From Monosporascus cannonballus (taxonomy: Eukaryota > Ascomycota > Sordariomycetes > Xylariales): 36,405 nucleotides of DNA. Below the pieces are notes generated by a model that had not been told where the DNA came from, made no database searches, and saw only the letters and a list, made by a program, of their open reading frames with translations. Shown here in pieces: positions 22,095-32,001 of this stretch. The position numbers and the translations under genes were made by a program. The number at the start of each line of letters is the position of its first letter. The stretch's first letter is position 1. Where the stretch lies: the NCBI GenBank assembly GCA_004154925.1, contig QJNS01000437.1:1-36405 (forward strand). The letters run 5' to 3'.

Positions 22095-22681
22095 GGTGAC
22101 TCGATGTGGCTGTCTTAGTGTAGGTGATTAGACGACCAGGAGTAGGACTGTGATAAAAGTGAAGTCAATTAACTGAAGGGTTCTTCAGATAGCTGGATCT
22201 GAAACTAACCTTTCAGTTCGCTCGTTTGGTTGTTTGGCCGATCACAGATCTCAAATGAATGGACGCGAACTTGGAAGGGGCGGTTTCGCAAAGGTGTACC
22301 GTTCATATAACCTGGAACTTGCATGTGGGATTGAGGCCAACTTGGAGCTTCCATAATCCGTATCACGAACAGGTCCCCCATAATTTGTGGCTGGAATATA
22401 TATGGGCTACTCAGCATAGCCACAATCCCCAGGTCATGTGACAGACGAGGTGGTTCTCGACATGTTTCTCTGCACCTCTTATGGAACTTTCAGTCCCCGC
22501 CATCGTCACTTACAACCCACCAACCAACGCCACTAGCGAAACCGCCAGAGCGATTTCGACAGCCGCACGGCAAAACTCAAAATACCACCAGGCACCCGAA
22601 TAGCCGACTCCTTCGACCACTCGACGACCCGATTGGACCTTTATGCCTAATTAATATCTAGTATCGCTTGCAATTGTTAAG
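22095..22681. other. Divergent promoter region of OST4 and the TMA46-like gene
   Basis: A 587-bp region between two genes transcribed away from each other. It has no coding frame; a CAACCCACCAACCAACGCCA stretch and a mildly AT-rich leader (22650-22680) precede the plus-strand start codon. Confidence 0.55.
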
Positions 22682-23778
22682 ATGGCTCCTAAGAAGAAAG
22701 ATGAGGGCAAAGGCAAGAAGCCATCCGTCACCAAGATCGTCGAGGATAAGACCTTTGGCATGAAAAATAAGAAGGGAGCTGCAGCACAAAGGCAAATCAA
22801 ACAAATCACTTCGTCAGCGGCCAACGGCGGCAGTGCTGAGGATAAGAGGAAAGCCGCGGAGAAGGCAGCCCGAGAGCGAGAAAAGAAGGCGGCCGAGGAC
22901 GCCAAACGGGAAGCAGAGGCCCTCCTCAATAGGCCCGCCCAGATCCAAAAAGTCCCATTCGGTGTCGATCCTAAGACCGTCGTCTGTATATTCTTTAAGA
23001 AGGGCAATTGCGAGAAGGGAAAGAAGTGCAAGTTCGCACACGATCTTTCCATCGAGCGAAAGACCGAGAAAAGGAACCTTTACACAGATGCTAGGAGCGA
23101 GGAAGAGGAGCAGAAGAAACAAGAAACCTCGGAAGACTGGGACGAGGAGAAGCTGAGGAAGGTTGTCTTGTCCAAGAAGGGCAACCAAGTCACCACAACG
23201 GACAAGGTCTGCAAGTACTTCATTCAGGCCATCGAAGACGGCAAGTATGGTTGGTTCTGGATATGCCCAAACGGAGGCGACAAGTGCAAGTATAGGCATG
23301 CTCTTCCACCAGGGTAAGATTTCCGCTCTTCCTCAATGCCGAGGGACCGTTTTGTGCTAACTACTTTTCTTCCAGGTTCGTACTTAAAACAAAAGAACAG
23401 CGTGCTGCGGAGAAGGCTCTTCTGGACAAATCACCACTTAAGACACTTACCCTTGAGGATTTCTTGGAATCTGAGAGGCACAAGCTCACGGGAACCCTCA
23501 CCCCGGTCACCCCAGAGACGTTCGCCAAGTGGAAGAAAGACCGGTTAGACAAGAAGGCGGCCGAGGAACAGGCCCGACAAGCCAAGGAGTCGACCGGTCG
23601 TGCCCTATTCGAAAGTGGCAACTGGAGATTCGAAGAAGACGAAGCGGAAGATGAAGACGAAGCTGAGGACGATGGAACCTGGAACCTCGAGAAGCTGCGT
23701 GCGGAGACCCAGGCAATTCAGGACAAGAAGGAAGAGGAGCGATTAGCCGCCATTGCTGCAGCGGAGGCAGCTGGCTGA
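22682..23778 (+). CDS. TMA46: CCCH zinc-finger DFRP1 family protein (Tma46 / ZC3H15-like)
   Basis: Exons 22682-23313 and 23376-23778 around a 62-bp GT-AG intron with a GCTAAC branch site; 344 aa, the size of yeast Tma46. The Lys-rich N-terminus [13 protein letters not shown] is followed by a long charged helix (residues about 50-90). The first CCCH finger is C102-x7-C110-x5-C116-x3-H120, the second C177-x17-C195-x6-C202-x3-H206. The DFRP region follows ([32 protein letters not shown]), then an acidic stretch ([13 protein letters not shown]) and a Lys/Glu helix. Family members bind and stabilise the developmentally regulated GTPase Rbg1/DRG1 and associate with ribosomes. The intron interrupts the Gly codon directly after the second finger. 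It converges with the SDR-like gene to the right. Confidence 0.95.
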
Positions 23779-24286
23779 GCCCTGCAGTGATTGCGCTGGG
23801 ACCAAGGGTGTCTTACACTACGAAATGGCGGACGGGTCGTCGTCGGCGATGATCAACATAAGCGGCATGCCGAGATTGTGCGCTATGGGAGTTAGGGAGT
23901 TAAGAGAACGACGATTCCCCCAGATTGACCTGTTGCTCCTCCTTGCGAGCTGGGCGTCAATACAGGCAATGCGGTATCGGAGTTAATGAGTCTAGTCATC
24001 TATCTAAGATAGATAACAGAGACCTCGACGTCGAACATCAGTATCAACCCAACCTACTCTAGTCCATTCTTCGTCCGTGCTACAAACGTTTCAAGTTCCA
24101 GGTATGAGATACTAGAAGGCCCTGAAAAGCCACCTATCCGACATGACGGGGCTCGTCTTGGCTCCCTGCGTAGTTCTTCGACCACACACGGGAGACCACC
24201 ATGATCCCGTCGTTCCTTCACGTCCCTAACAATTATAGATATCGTAGAACGCCCCATACCGCTCACGTACTATGGCCACCCGGCCC
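23779..24286. other. Intergenic region between convergent genes
   Basis: About 0.5 kb holding the two 3' regions. A perfect 17-bp inverted repeat ATCTATCTAAGATAGAT sits at 23998-24014. It is not GC-rich and no polymerase III or terminator function is implied. Confidence 0.6.
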
Positions 24287-25491
24287 TCAAAACTTCTCTA
24301 CGAAGGGCCGCAGATCCAGCTCGTGAGTGAAGGCAGAACGGTGCTGAGTATGCAGGTGCCAGTAGCTCTCGGCGATCTAATGGGCCCAACAGAAAACAGA
24401 ACATCATCAGCATGTATACTAACCACTTACAAAGACAAGAAAATTGAATTACTATGGGTTTTCGCTTAGAGAGGGTACAGACAGGCAGATAGGTAGGAGA
24501 AACACGGATCAAAGAAAAAGAAAGGGAAGAGAAAGAAAGGAAAAGAGGCAAGAGAAAGAAAAAGAAAACCGCTCACCGCCTCGGCGCTCAGCTTGCCGTC
24601 CTTGACGCCGTCATTGACCGCGTACCCTTTCGTACGCGGGATGTCGATGATGCCGTCGACGACCGCGTGTGCGACGTGGACGCCGCGGGGCCCGAACTCG
24701 CGCGCCAGCGACTGCGCCAGCGCCCGCCGCGCGAACATGCCCGCCGCAAACGTCCCGACCTGCGCCGACCCGCGCATCGACGCCGTCGCGCCCGTCGCGA
24801 TCAGCGTCGGCGCGTGAGGCGGGGAGGTCGGGACCGTGTCGAGGAGCAGCGGGAGCGTCTTCTGCGCGAAGAGGAAGAAGCCTCGTCTATTGGTTTTGCG
24901 AGGCGGGCGGTGCCGGTTAGTTCGTTCGTTCGCTTATGCTACCCAGGAGAGGGGGTGCTAAACAGGTAGAATAAATGGGGGCCATGTGCAGGCGGAACAC
25001 GTAGGCAGGACAGAACTTACGCGCTGCCCTCGAAATTCGCGTCCAGATCCTCCACCCGCGCCTCCAGGAACGGCTTGCGCGCGAACCCGCCGGCGGCGTT
25101 GTACACAGCGGCCGCGAGCAGCAGGCCGGGCATCAGCTCGCACCTGATGGCCTCGAAGGCGCCGTCCAGCGACGCGGGGTCCGCCGCGTCGGCGCTGACG
25201 CCCACCGCGCGCCCGCCCGCCGCGTTGATCTCCGCCACTGTCTCCTCGTACGTCTCCGGCCGCCGCGCCAGCAGCACGACCGGGTACGCCTTGGCGAAGC
25301 GCAGGGCTGTTGCTCGGCCTGTGGGTTTTAGCGTCAGCGCGCGAGGGCGGGCTCGTGAGGGAGGAATTGGATTCAAGCTTCAAGGAGGTAAGGGGAGGTT
25401 AGGAGGTGGGGGGAAGAGGGCCCCCGGGTGCTAGATACATACCTGTGCCGGGGCCGGCGCCAGCGATGATGGCGAAGAGCTGAGATGACAT
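24287..25491 (-). CDS. Short-chain dehydrogenase/reductase-like protein lacking the catalytic residues
   Basis: Exons on the minus strand: 25443-25491, 25021-25318, 24577-24886, 24287-24376; all GT-AG, 248 aa. The Rossmann fold is clear: nucleotide loop GAGPGTGRA at residues 11-19, then VVLLARRPET, a D-rich cofactor-side strand (VSADAADPAS), the YNAAG motif in place of NNAG, and ARRALAQSLAREFGPRGVHV. In the active-site helix the classical YxxxK reads FAAGM (F162, M166), and the position expected for the catalytic Ser is Ala149. Loss of Ser and Tyr is usual in a fungal and bacterial clade of atypical SDRs as I recall it, but those tend to keep the Lys. So this is either a non-classical oxidoreductase or a nucleotide-binding pseudoenzyme. 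Exons 2-3 are strongly GC-rich. It is divergent from the AT-hook gene. Confidence 0.9.
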
Positions 25492-26470
25492 CGTTCTATT
25501 GAGTGTTTGCAAGTAGAAACCCGGAAGTTGAATTATCACGACTAAGGCGTAGGTTCACTAAAAACCACTGTGGTGGGCTATAAATTCTCATTATAAGCTC
25601 CAAGAGATGTGGACACAAGTAGCTGTCCGGAAGAACGATGCTTTGAAATCAGATATGCAACGGTGACCGAAGATGATATTGTGATTACGTCGGTACTGCG
25701 TAATTTGACCACAGAGCTCCTGCACCTACTTCGGATAGTAACGTCAAATCACTGCATGTATGGCGTGCGAAAAAGCCCGAGGTGGATTGTGGAAGATGCG
25801 CGCCTTGTTGAGGTGTGGTGTGAAGTAAGTAACTCTAGACCAATAGCGGTTTGGAGGTGCATGTCCTCAGAATGGTTGCCAGGGGCTAAAACCAAGGTAA
25901 AATTCCGACAGGCTATTAACTCTAACAATACATGGTATTCTTTAAGAAACCCTTTAAGAAGATGTAAGATATAAACTTTAACAGTATTAAAATGTAAACA
26001 CGTATATATATCTTAATTTAAAATATATATTATTTAGTAAATAAAGTTTATACGTATTATAAAGGTTAGCAAAAATTATTAATAACAATCGAATATTCAG
26101 ATTATCTTAAATACTGTTTAAATAAATATTCGTGTATTTTAAATTTATAAAAGCAGTTATTATATTGCCTAACAGACTACCGACGCGTTTATTTTTATGA
26201 CCTTCAAGTATGGCCACTGAATTTCTTCACTAATTGCTCATTTTATGATCTGTAGATTGTTGGAGAACGCGACGAGGGGAATTTTAAGTGTGGATTTTTC
26301 ACATTATCGACTTTGCACTAGAATATCTTTCCCAAGGAATTGCTATCTAAAACCTTGAACAACATCGTTTCCAAGAAGAAGCAACCACGAGTACAGGTTA
26401 TTTACCTGAGTCGGTAGGGTTTTCAGGGAAACGGTGGCTCTCGGCGTAATCACAACCTGCATGGGTCAGC
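25492..26470. other. Intergenic region with an AT-rich island
   Basis: Separates the divergent SDR-like and AT-hook genes. The left third has an open frame (25609-25974) of unknown relation; the middle is strongly AT-rich (listed separately); 26200-26470 returns to normal composition and is the probable promoter and leader of the AT-hook gene. Confidence 0.6.
25965..26170. repeat. AT-rich island, possible RIP-degraded repeat relic
   Basis: About 200 bp composed almost only of A and T with many TA steps (AAAATATATATTATTTAG and similar), in clear contrast to the roughly balanced flanks and GC-rich neighbouring exons. Repeat-induced point mutation in Pezizomycotina yields such islands, but no recognisable transposon sequence survives here. 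Confidence 0.5.
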
Positions 26471-27688
26471 ATGGCCGAGCGCGACGTGACGATGGGTGGC
26501 ACGGGGGATATGGGGCTAATAGTTGCCGATACTGAGGCGTCCTCCAGTGGCCAGTCTAGGGAAAGATCGAAAGATAGTACACCACTTCCTCAGATCGTCT
26601 CGGATATCATCAGACCAGTCCAACAAAACACCCCAAGGATACCTTCACAAGCACGTGAGCAAGGTGCGCAGCAAGCGTCTAGTCTCGTCATGCGCGGCGT
26701 AGGACAAAATACGGCCTCACAGACACAAACACCACAAGTGCCCTCTCGAACTCGGATCGAGGTGCTCATCAGATCGCCATCAGGGGGGTCACGACACTCA
26801 CCAATCTCCAAGATGAAAGGCAAGACCACCGCAACTTCTGGCCGCGAGCAGCGCGTCGTCAAGCCCCAGCCGCAGAAAATGGGCGATAGGGCTGCCGCGG
26901 CACACGCCTTCGTCCAGCAAAAGGTAGAAGGACAAAGTCCGCAGCCCAGGCCGCGCGGAAGGCCGAAGGGATGGAAGCCCGGGACGCCGTACTCGGAAGC
27001 GAGGGGCGGACAGCCGTCTCCTGGCGGTGGCGGTAGCGAACCAAAAAAGAAGTCGACTCCCGGCGCGGGTGCGGGAGAACCCAAGCGGCGCGGCAGACCT
27101 CCGCGCGCGCCCGAGCCCACGGCCAGGGAGCGGTACCTGCAGTCGCAGCCGACGTACACGCGGTTCCTCTGCGAGTGGAGGGAAGAGCAGCACGACCACG
27201 AGCACGGGAAAGAGGCGCCGAGGACCTGCCCTGCGGAGCTACAGAACTTGGAGACGCTGCGCCGACACGTTTATCTTGTACACGGCGACGCCAACCCGCT
27301 CGTCTGCCGGTGGAACAAGTGCGCGGCGCGGGTGCCGCCGGTCAAGTTCGCCGACGACGATGCCTTCCAGGAGCACATGCAGCAGGAGCACTACCGGTCG
27401 TTCGCATGGCACGTGGGCGACGGCGTCCAAAACAAGGGCATCGAGACGCTGAAGCATAAGCTGGGCTCCGACGAGCCCCCCCCGTACCTCTTCAAGGACG
27501 GCGTGCAGGTGACGCCCTCGGTCAGGAACCAGGCGCTCGAGGACGACCAGCGGGCCCGTGAGAGGAGGCGCAAGCTGAGGCAGCTGCTGATACAGAAGGA
27601 CGAGAACGCGCCCGACGAGGAGGAGTACAGGCTGCAGACGTTGGGACTGGCACAGGTTCAACAACAGGACGGGAGCCGGTTCTCATAA
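26471..27688 (+). CDS. AT-hook protein with probable tandem CWCH2-type zinc fingers
   Basis: Single exon, 405 aa; I do not recognise a named family. The N-terminal ~150 residues are disordered-looking (Ser/Gln/Thr-rich). Two AT-hooks follow, RGRP at 162-165 and 207-210, each in a basic, Pro/Gly-rich context, implying binding to the minor groove of AT-rich DNA. Then come two zinc-finger-like units. The first is C234-E-W...C253...H266-x4-H271, with a long 18-residue gap between the cysteines. The second is C279-RWNK-C284...H302-x4-H307. A Trp two residues after each first Cys fits the tandem CWCH2 arrangement known from GLI, ZIC, PacC, Zap1 and Rsc9/ARID2 (family knowledge; assignment here is inference). 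The C-terminus is a basic, Arg-rich predicted helix (DDQRARERRRKLRQLL). A chromatin or transcription role is likely; the target is unknown. Confidence 0.85.
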   Translation: MAERDVTMGGTGDMGLIVADTEASSSGQSRERSKDSTPLPQIVSDIIRPVQQNTPRIPSQAREQGAQQASSLVMRGVGQNTASQTQTPQVPSRTRIEVLIRSPSGGSRHSPISKMKGKTTATSGREQRVVKPQPQKMGDRAAAAHAFVQQKVEGQSPQPRPRGRPKGWKPGTPYSEARGGQPSPGGGGSEPKKKSTPGAGAGEPKRRGRPPRAPEPTARERYLQSQPTYTRFLCEWREEQHDHEHGKEAPRTCPAELQNLETLRRHVYLVHGDANPLVCRWNKCAARVPPVKFADDDAFQEHMQQEHYRSFAWHVGDGVQNKGIETLKHKLGSDEPPPYLFKDGVQVTPSVRNQALEDDQRARERRRKLRQLLIQKDENAPDEEEYRLQTLGLAQVQQQDGSRFS

Positions 27689-29670
27689 TTATTTCACCGA
27701 ATAGTTGATTCGGTTGCGATGTTATTAGTATCATATGCGGATGACATGCTGCTCATCCGTCGTTTCCAGACGCCATTCATAGCTAGCATCTCGGTACTTT
27801 GTAAAATGGGGATTCTATGGGACTACCTATTCACTGCTTATAGGATGGCGGCATTTGTGACCGGCAGATGGCCTCGTTTTGATCTTCACCGGGTTTTAGG
27901 AACGTATTCACCTAAGACCGAGCTCGAGGCTCCGTCAGCGTTGTTACAGGTCTTGGGTGCTGCCAGGTATATGTATACGTGGTGGCTAAATGCGTCACCC
28001 TTCCAATTGGGCAGGCGGGTTGCGTGGGTCGGTTGTGGGCTGCAAGTATCGTACAGTATTTAGTACAGATACGGTACCTAAGTCCCAGTATGCTTGCATA
28101 CATGAGGTACAGGGCCTCACATTTCAAAGGTGCCTGGAAATGTGGCCCTTGAGTTTCTAGAACTTGCCCAAGTAATAGGTAGGAAAGGCCCGTGATAGCA
28201 AGGGAGGTGGGTGATATGTTGAGGCATATTATGTATGTGTAATCAATGACTCTGTACCTACACACGTATCGAAGTATAGGCTCCCATATGCTTCTAAAAG
28301 AAGGGCTTAGAAAGCCTAAGTTCATATGAATTGCAGTAAGAGTCACCTTCCCTTTGATTACCAATACACCTACCCTACCTACTCCATACATGAGAGGACA
28401 AGATAAGACTGCCTGTCAAGTACCCGCGGGGCGCGCTAGGAGTAGCACTATGGGTACTTATATCGGTGTAGATATGTCTTTAAGTCATTCAATAATTGCA
28501 CATATGTATCGTACAATTAAGCGCAAATACCTGACTGGCTGAGTTTGTTACCATTCATACGAAGTATTTCGTGCAAAAACCACACGTTATGGGCTTTTAG
28601 TGTTGACCTAAGCTACTAATTCTGTTTCGGTTTTATACGGTAAGTGGGCCTTAAGGTCACCTGTAACAAGGGGCCATATCAGACTTAGGATGGTATCCCC
28701 TTCGAAGTTAAACTTATTAGGTACCTAAAGTATTCTTCTTCAACAAGCCTCCGAAAGGATGGATTACCTATATACTCAAAGGTATATAGAGGAAAGGTCT
28801 CCCTTGCCTTCCAAGTTAGGCTTTATACCTACAGGTCGTAGCGACGTGCCTAGGTATCTCTTAACTTTCACTAACCTACCTTGCCTATTAAGTTAAGTCA
28901 GAACCTGCGAAATCTTCTTCAGCATTCGATATTTCCAGCCGACCTCCCCTCTTCATAGTTCTTACAGACGATAACTGCCATCTCAAAGTAGCCTTCTCTC
29001 CAACCCCCCGCCCGTCAGGCCTCTTAAATGATTCAGCGTCTGTCGGGTCTCTGGTCGAACTTTGGTCTAGCTAGCCGCGTCTAGAGGCAAACTCAATGCC
29101 TATGTCGATACGGCATAACCACGTGGTTGCCGACTGCGTGGTACTGTACCTGCTGAAGACGCCTAATAAATCACCCTAGGTAAGCAGTAAGGGGAGGTAC
29201 GAGTCAGATGTTCTAGCGTTGTAGTCTTGACTCGCGGCGCAACTCTTTTATATTTATACGAGATTGCTAAGGCAGAGCTGATCAGTCAGATTGATCTCTT
29301 AACTGCCCTTTACGACCATAGCGTCCAACAGCATCACGACCAGCTCTCTAACGCTGCCTGGCCTAGCCTAGCTTATCAAAACATACTATCGGTCCATCGC
29401 ACAGAGCTGGCATCCCGCGTACAAAACACAGAGCCAAAGAGCCCCCCCATCAAATACCCCTGTTCAACCCCTGGTTTGGTGGTGGCGGGCTACTGGAGCC
29501 AAGGATCCAAAAACCCGAAAGGCCCAGGGCCCAGACAACCTGGAATTGTCGCTTGTGGCCTGGTGTCTGTGAAAGAACAGCCGCCAACCTGGTCTCCGCA
29601 GCCGTCGACGCCGCCCGTATCCAAAGCCAGAGTGCTCAAAGCCACCTATCTGCCACATTCATTCATCGCA
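27689..29670. other. Intergenic region and probable 5' leader of the kinase gene
   Basis: About 2 kb without a supported gene. It is unusually dense in TAGGTA/TACCTA words, including the 12-bp palindrome TTAGGTACCTAA at 28717-28728. The frame open from 29227 into the kinase gene has no ATG before 29671, so it is treated as leader sequence. Confidence 0.55.
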
Positions 29671-32001
29671 ATGGATTCCGCCGAGCCAATTGACCATCAT
29701 CAACCACCTGCACGAGTCGATTCCGACCCCGACCCCGTTCCTCACCCCTCTGACCATCACCATCTTTCTCACCAACCACAACAACAACAACAGGAGAGCA
29801 GTGCATCATCCTCACCGGTTACTTCAAATCGACGAGTATCTGCCTTTCGCATCAAACAACGGTTGACATCATGGCATCACTCAAGTGACTTTAAACTAAG
29901 CAAGAACACTAACGTCGACGACCATCCATCCCGTCCGCCCCAGGCTAAGGACCACGCCAGCATCATGCCTATTAAGTCTACCTCGAATAACGGCGTGAAC
30001 AGCCACTTCAACCAGAGGTTGAAGAACTTCTTCCGTATAAACTCATCCAGCAGCGAAAAAGATCACCACAAAGAAAAGAGCTTGGAAAACAACGTCAAAT
30101 CCGACAGTAAAGCCGCCTTCCGGCAATCCAGGAAGTTCTTCACAAGCGTCGGACGCCTTAGATCGACCACCACTGCGAGCGAAGGAAATCCACTCGACGA
30201 GTCCTTAAGCCCCACCGCCCACGCGAATCCCTACTTCGCTCACCAGGGCCTCCCCAACCTCCGTCATCGCAATGACGGTTCCGTACCTCCGAGCCCACCG
30301 GATACGCCCGAGCTGAAGATCCATCACGCCGACGGTGCCGGGGAAGAGCAGGCTACAAGCGGCACTAAGGAAGAACTGGCTCGGAAACTGCGGAGGGTTG
30401 CCAGCGCCCCGAATGCACAGGGCCTCTTTAGTAAGAACGGGGGCGGCGACGAGAGACCAGCCACAGCTGAACTTGGCAAGGAGCCTCTCGTGCAACATCC
30501 CGATTCTTCAGGCTTGGAATTCGTGGAAACCAAGGCGGCATCTGCCGACGCTGGTGCCCTAGCCGTACCTGATCGGGACGGATTGGGGGTTCTACCACCG
30601 CCTAACCGGAACCCGTTGAATTTTAGGAGAACGTATAGCTCAAATTCGATAAAAGTTCGGAATGTGGAGGTTGGTCCTGCTAGTTTCGACAAGATCAAGC
30701 TTATTGGCAAGGGCGACGTCGGAAAGGTGTATCTTGTCAGGGAGAAGAAGAGCTCTAGGCTCTATGCTATGAAGGGTAAGAAACATGCCTGTTTCTTATT
30801 GCTCATTAATGCTGACAGGGCCAGTTCTGAGCAAGAAGGAGATGATCAAGCGCAACAAGATCAAGAGGGCACTGGCCGAACAAGAAATTTTGGCAACAAG
30901 CAACCACCCATTCATCGTTACCCTCTACCACTCGTTCCAATCCGAAGATCATCTCTATCTCTGTATGGAATATTGCAGCGGTGGGGAGTTCTTCCGCGCA
31001 CTACAGACGCGTCCTGGTAAATGTATTTCCGAGGACGATGCCCGATTCTATGCGGCTGAGGTGACGGCCGCTCTGGAATACTTACATCTTATGGGCTTCA
31101 TCTACCGTGACTTGAAGCCAGAGAGTAAGTGTTGCTAGCCCTTGCGGTCGGTTCCCTATTCTAACCTTCTGTCAGACATTTTGCTTCATCAATCTGGGCA
31201 CATCATGCTTTCCGACTTTGATCTGTCCAAGCAATCAGATCCGGGTGGCAAGCCGACTATGATTATGGGCAAGAACGGCGCTAGCACGGCATCCCTCCCG
31301 ACGATAGACACAAAATCCTGCATAGCCAACTTCCGGACCAACTCCTTTGTGGGGACCGAAGAATATATAGCTCCGGAGGTCATCAAGGGTAGCGGGCACA
31401 CGAGTGCTGTCGATTGGTGGACCCTAGGGATCTTGATTTACGAAATGCTGTACGGCACGACGCCATTCAAGGGCAAGAATCGTAATGCGACCTTCGCCAA
31501 CATTCTTCGGGAGGAGATCCCGTTCCCCGAACATTCCGGTGCTCCCCAGATTTCGAAGTAAGCTATACTCCGCTCTTTGCACTCCCGTCATACCTCTGGC
31601 TAACATGATGTAGTTTATGTAAATCTCTGATCCGGAAACTGCTCATCAAGGATGAGACCCGGCGTCTGGGAGCCAGAGCGGGTGCCTCAGATATCAAAGG
31701 TCACCCGTTTTTCAGGACGACGCAGTGGGCTCTCATTCGCCACATGAAGCCACCGATAGTACCTAATCAGGGACAAGGCGTCGACACGATCAACTTCAGA
31801 AACGTCAAAGAGAGCGAAAGCGTCGATATCACGGGATCAAAACCGATAACCTTCCCTAAAGGCGTGCCGCTGGATAGTGGACTAGCAACTCCCGGAACTG
31901 ACTCTCCCGCCGTAGACCCGTTCGAGGAGTTCAACAGCGTGACTCTACATCACGACGGTGACGATCACATTTATGATCAGAAGGATCCACGACAGTTGTG
32001 A
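29671..32001 (+). CDS. nrc-2: AGC serine/threonine kinase, NRC-2 / Fpk1-Kin82 family
   Basis: Exons 29671-30775, 30825-31124, 31176-31557, 31614-32001; GT-AG introns of 49, 51 and 56 bp; 724 aa. The first ~350 residues are low-complexity (His/Pro, Gln and Ser runs) and probably regulatory. Kinase landmarks: glycine loop [11 protein letters not shown]-binding K368 rebuilt as YAMK|VL across intron 1, catalytic [10 protein letters not shown] with D464, and DFD at 482-484 instead of DFG. DFD, with a long insertion before the activation segment [12 protein letters not shown], is typical of this family and of plant phototropin-like AGC kinases. The tail [10 protein letters not shown] resembles the AGC hydrophobic motif. 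Yeast Fpk1/Fpk2 phosphorylate lipid flippases; Neurospora nrc-2 represses conidiation and affects polar growth. The start is the first ATG of the frame (ATCGCAATGG). Confidence 0.95.

Noticed and set aside
27719..28063. Frame containing YADDMLLI, resembling the reverse-transcriptase YxDD box
   Set aside because: The residues before and after do not match any RT domain, the frame is short, and no other RT motif, integrase or LTR is nearby. A four-residue match is expected by chance.
29227..29670. Extension of the kinase frame upstream of 29671
   Set aside because: No ATG occurs in frame in this segment and it shows no family similarity; the ATG at 29671 has a good context.
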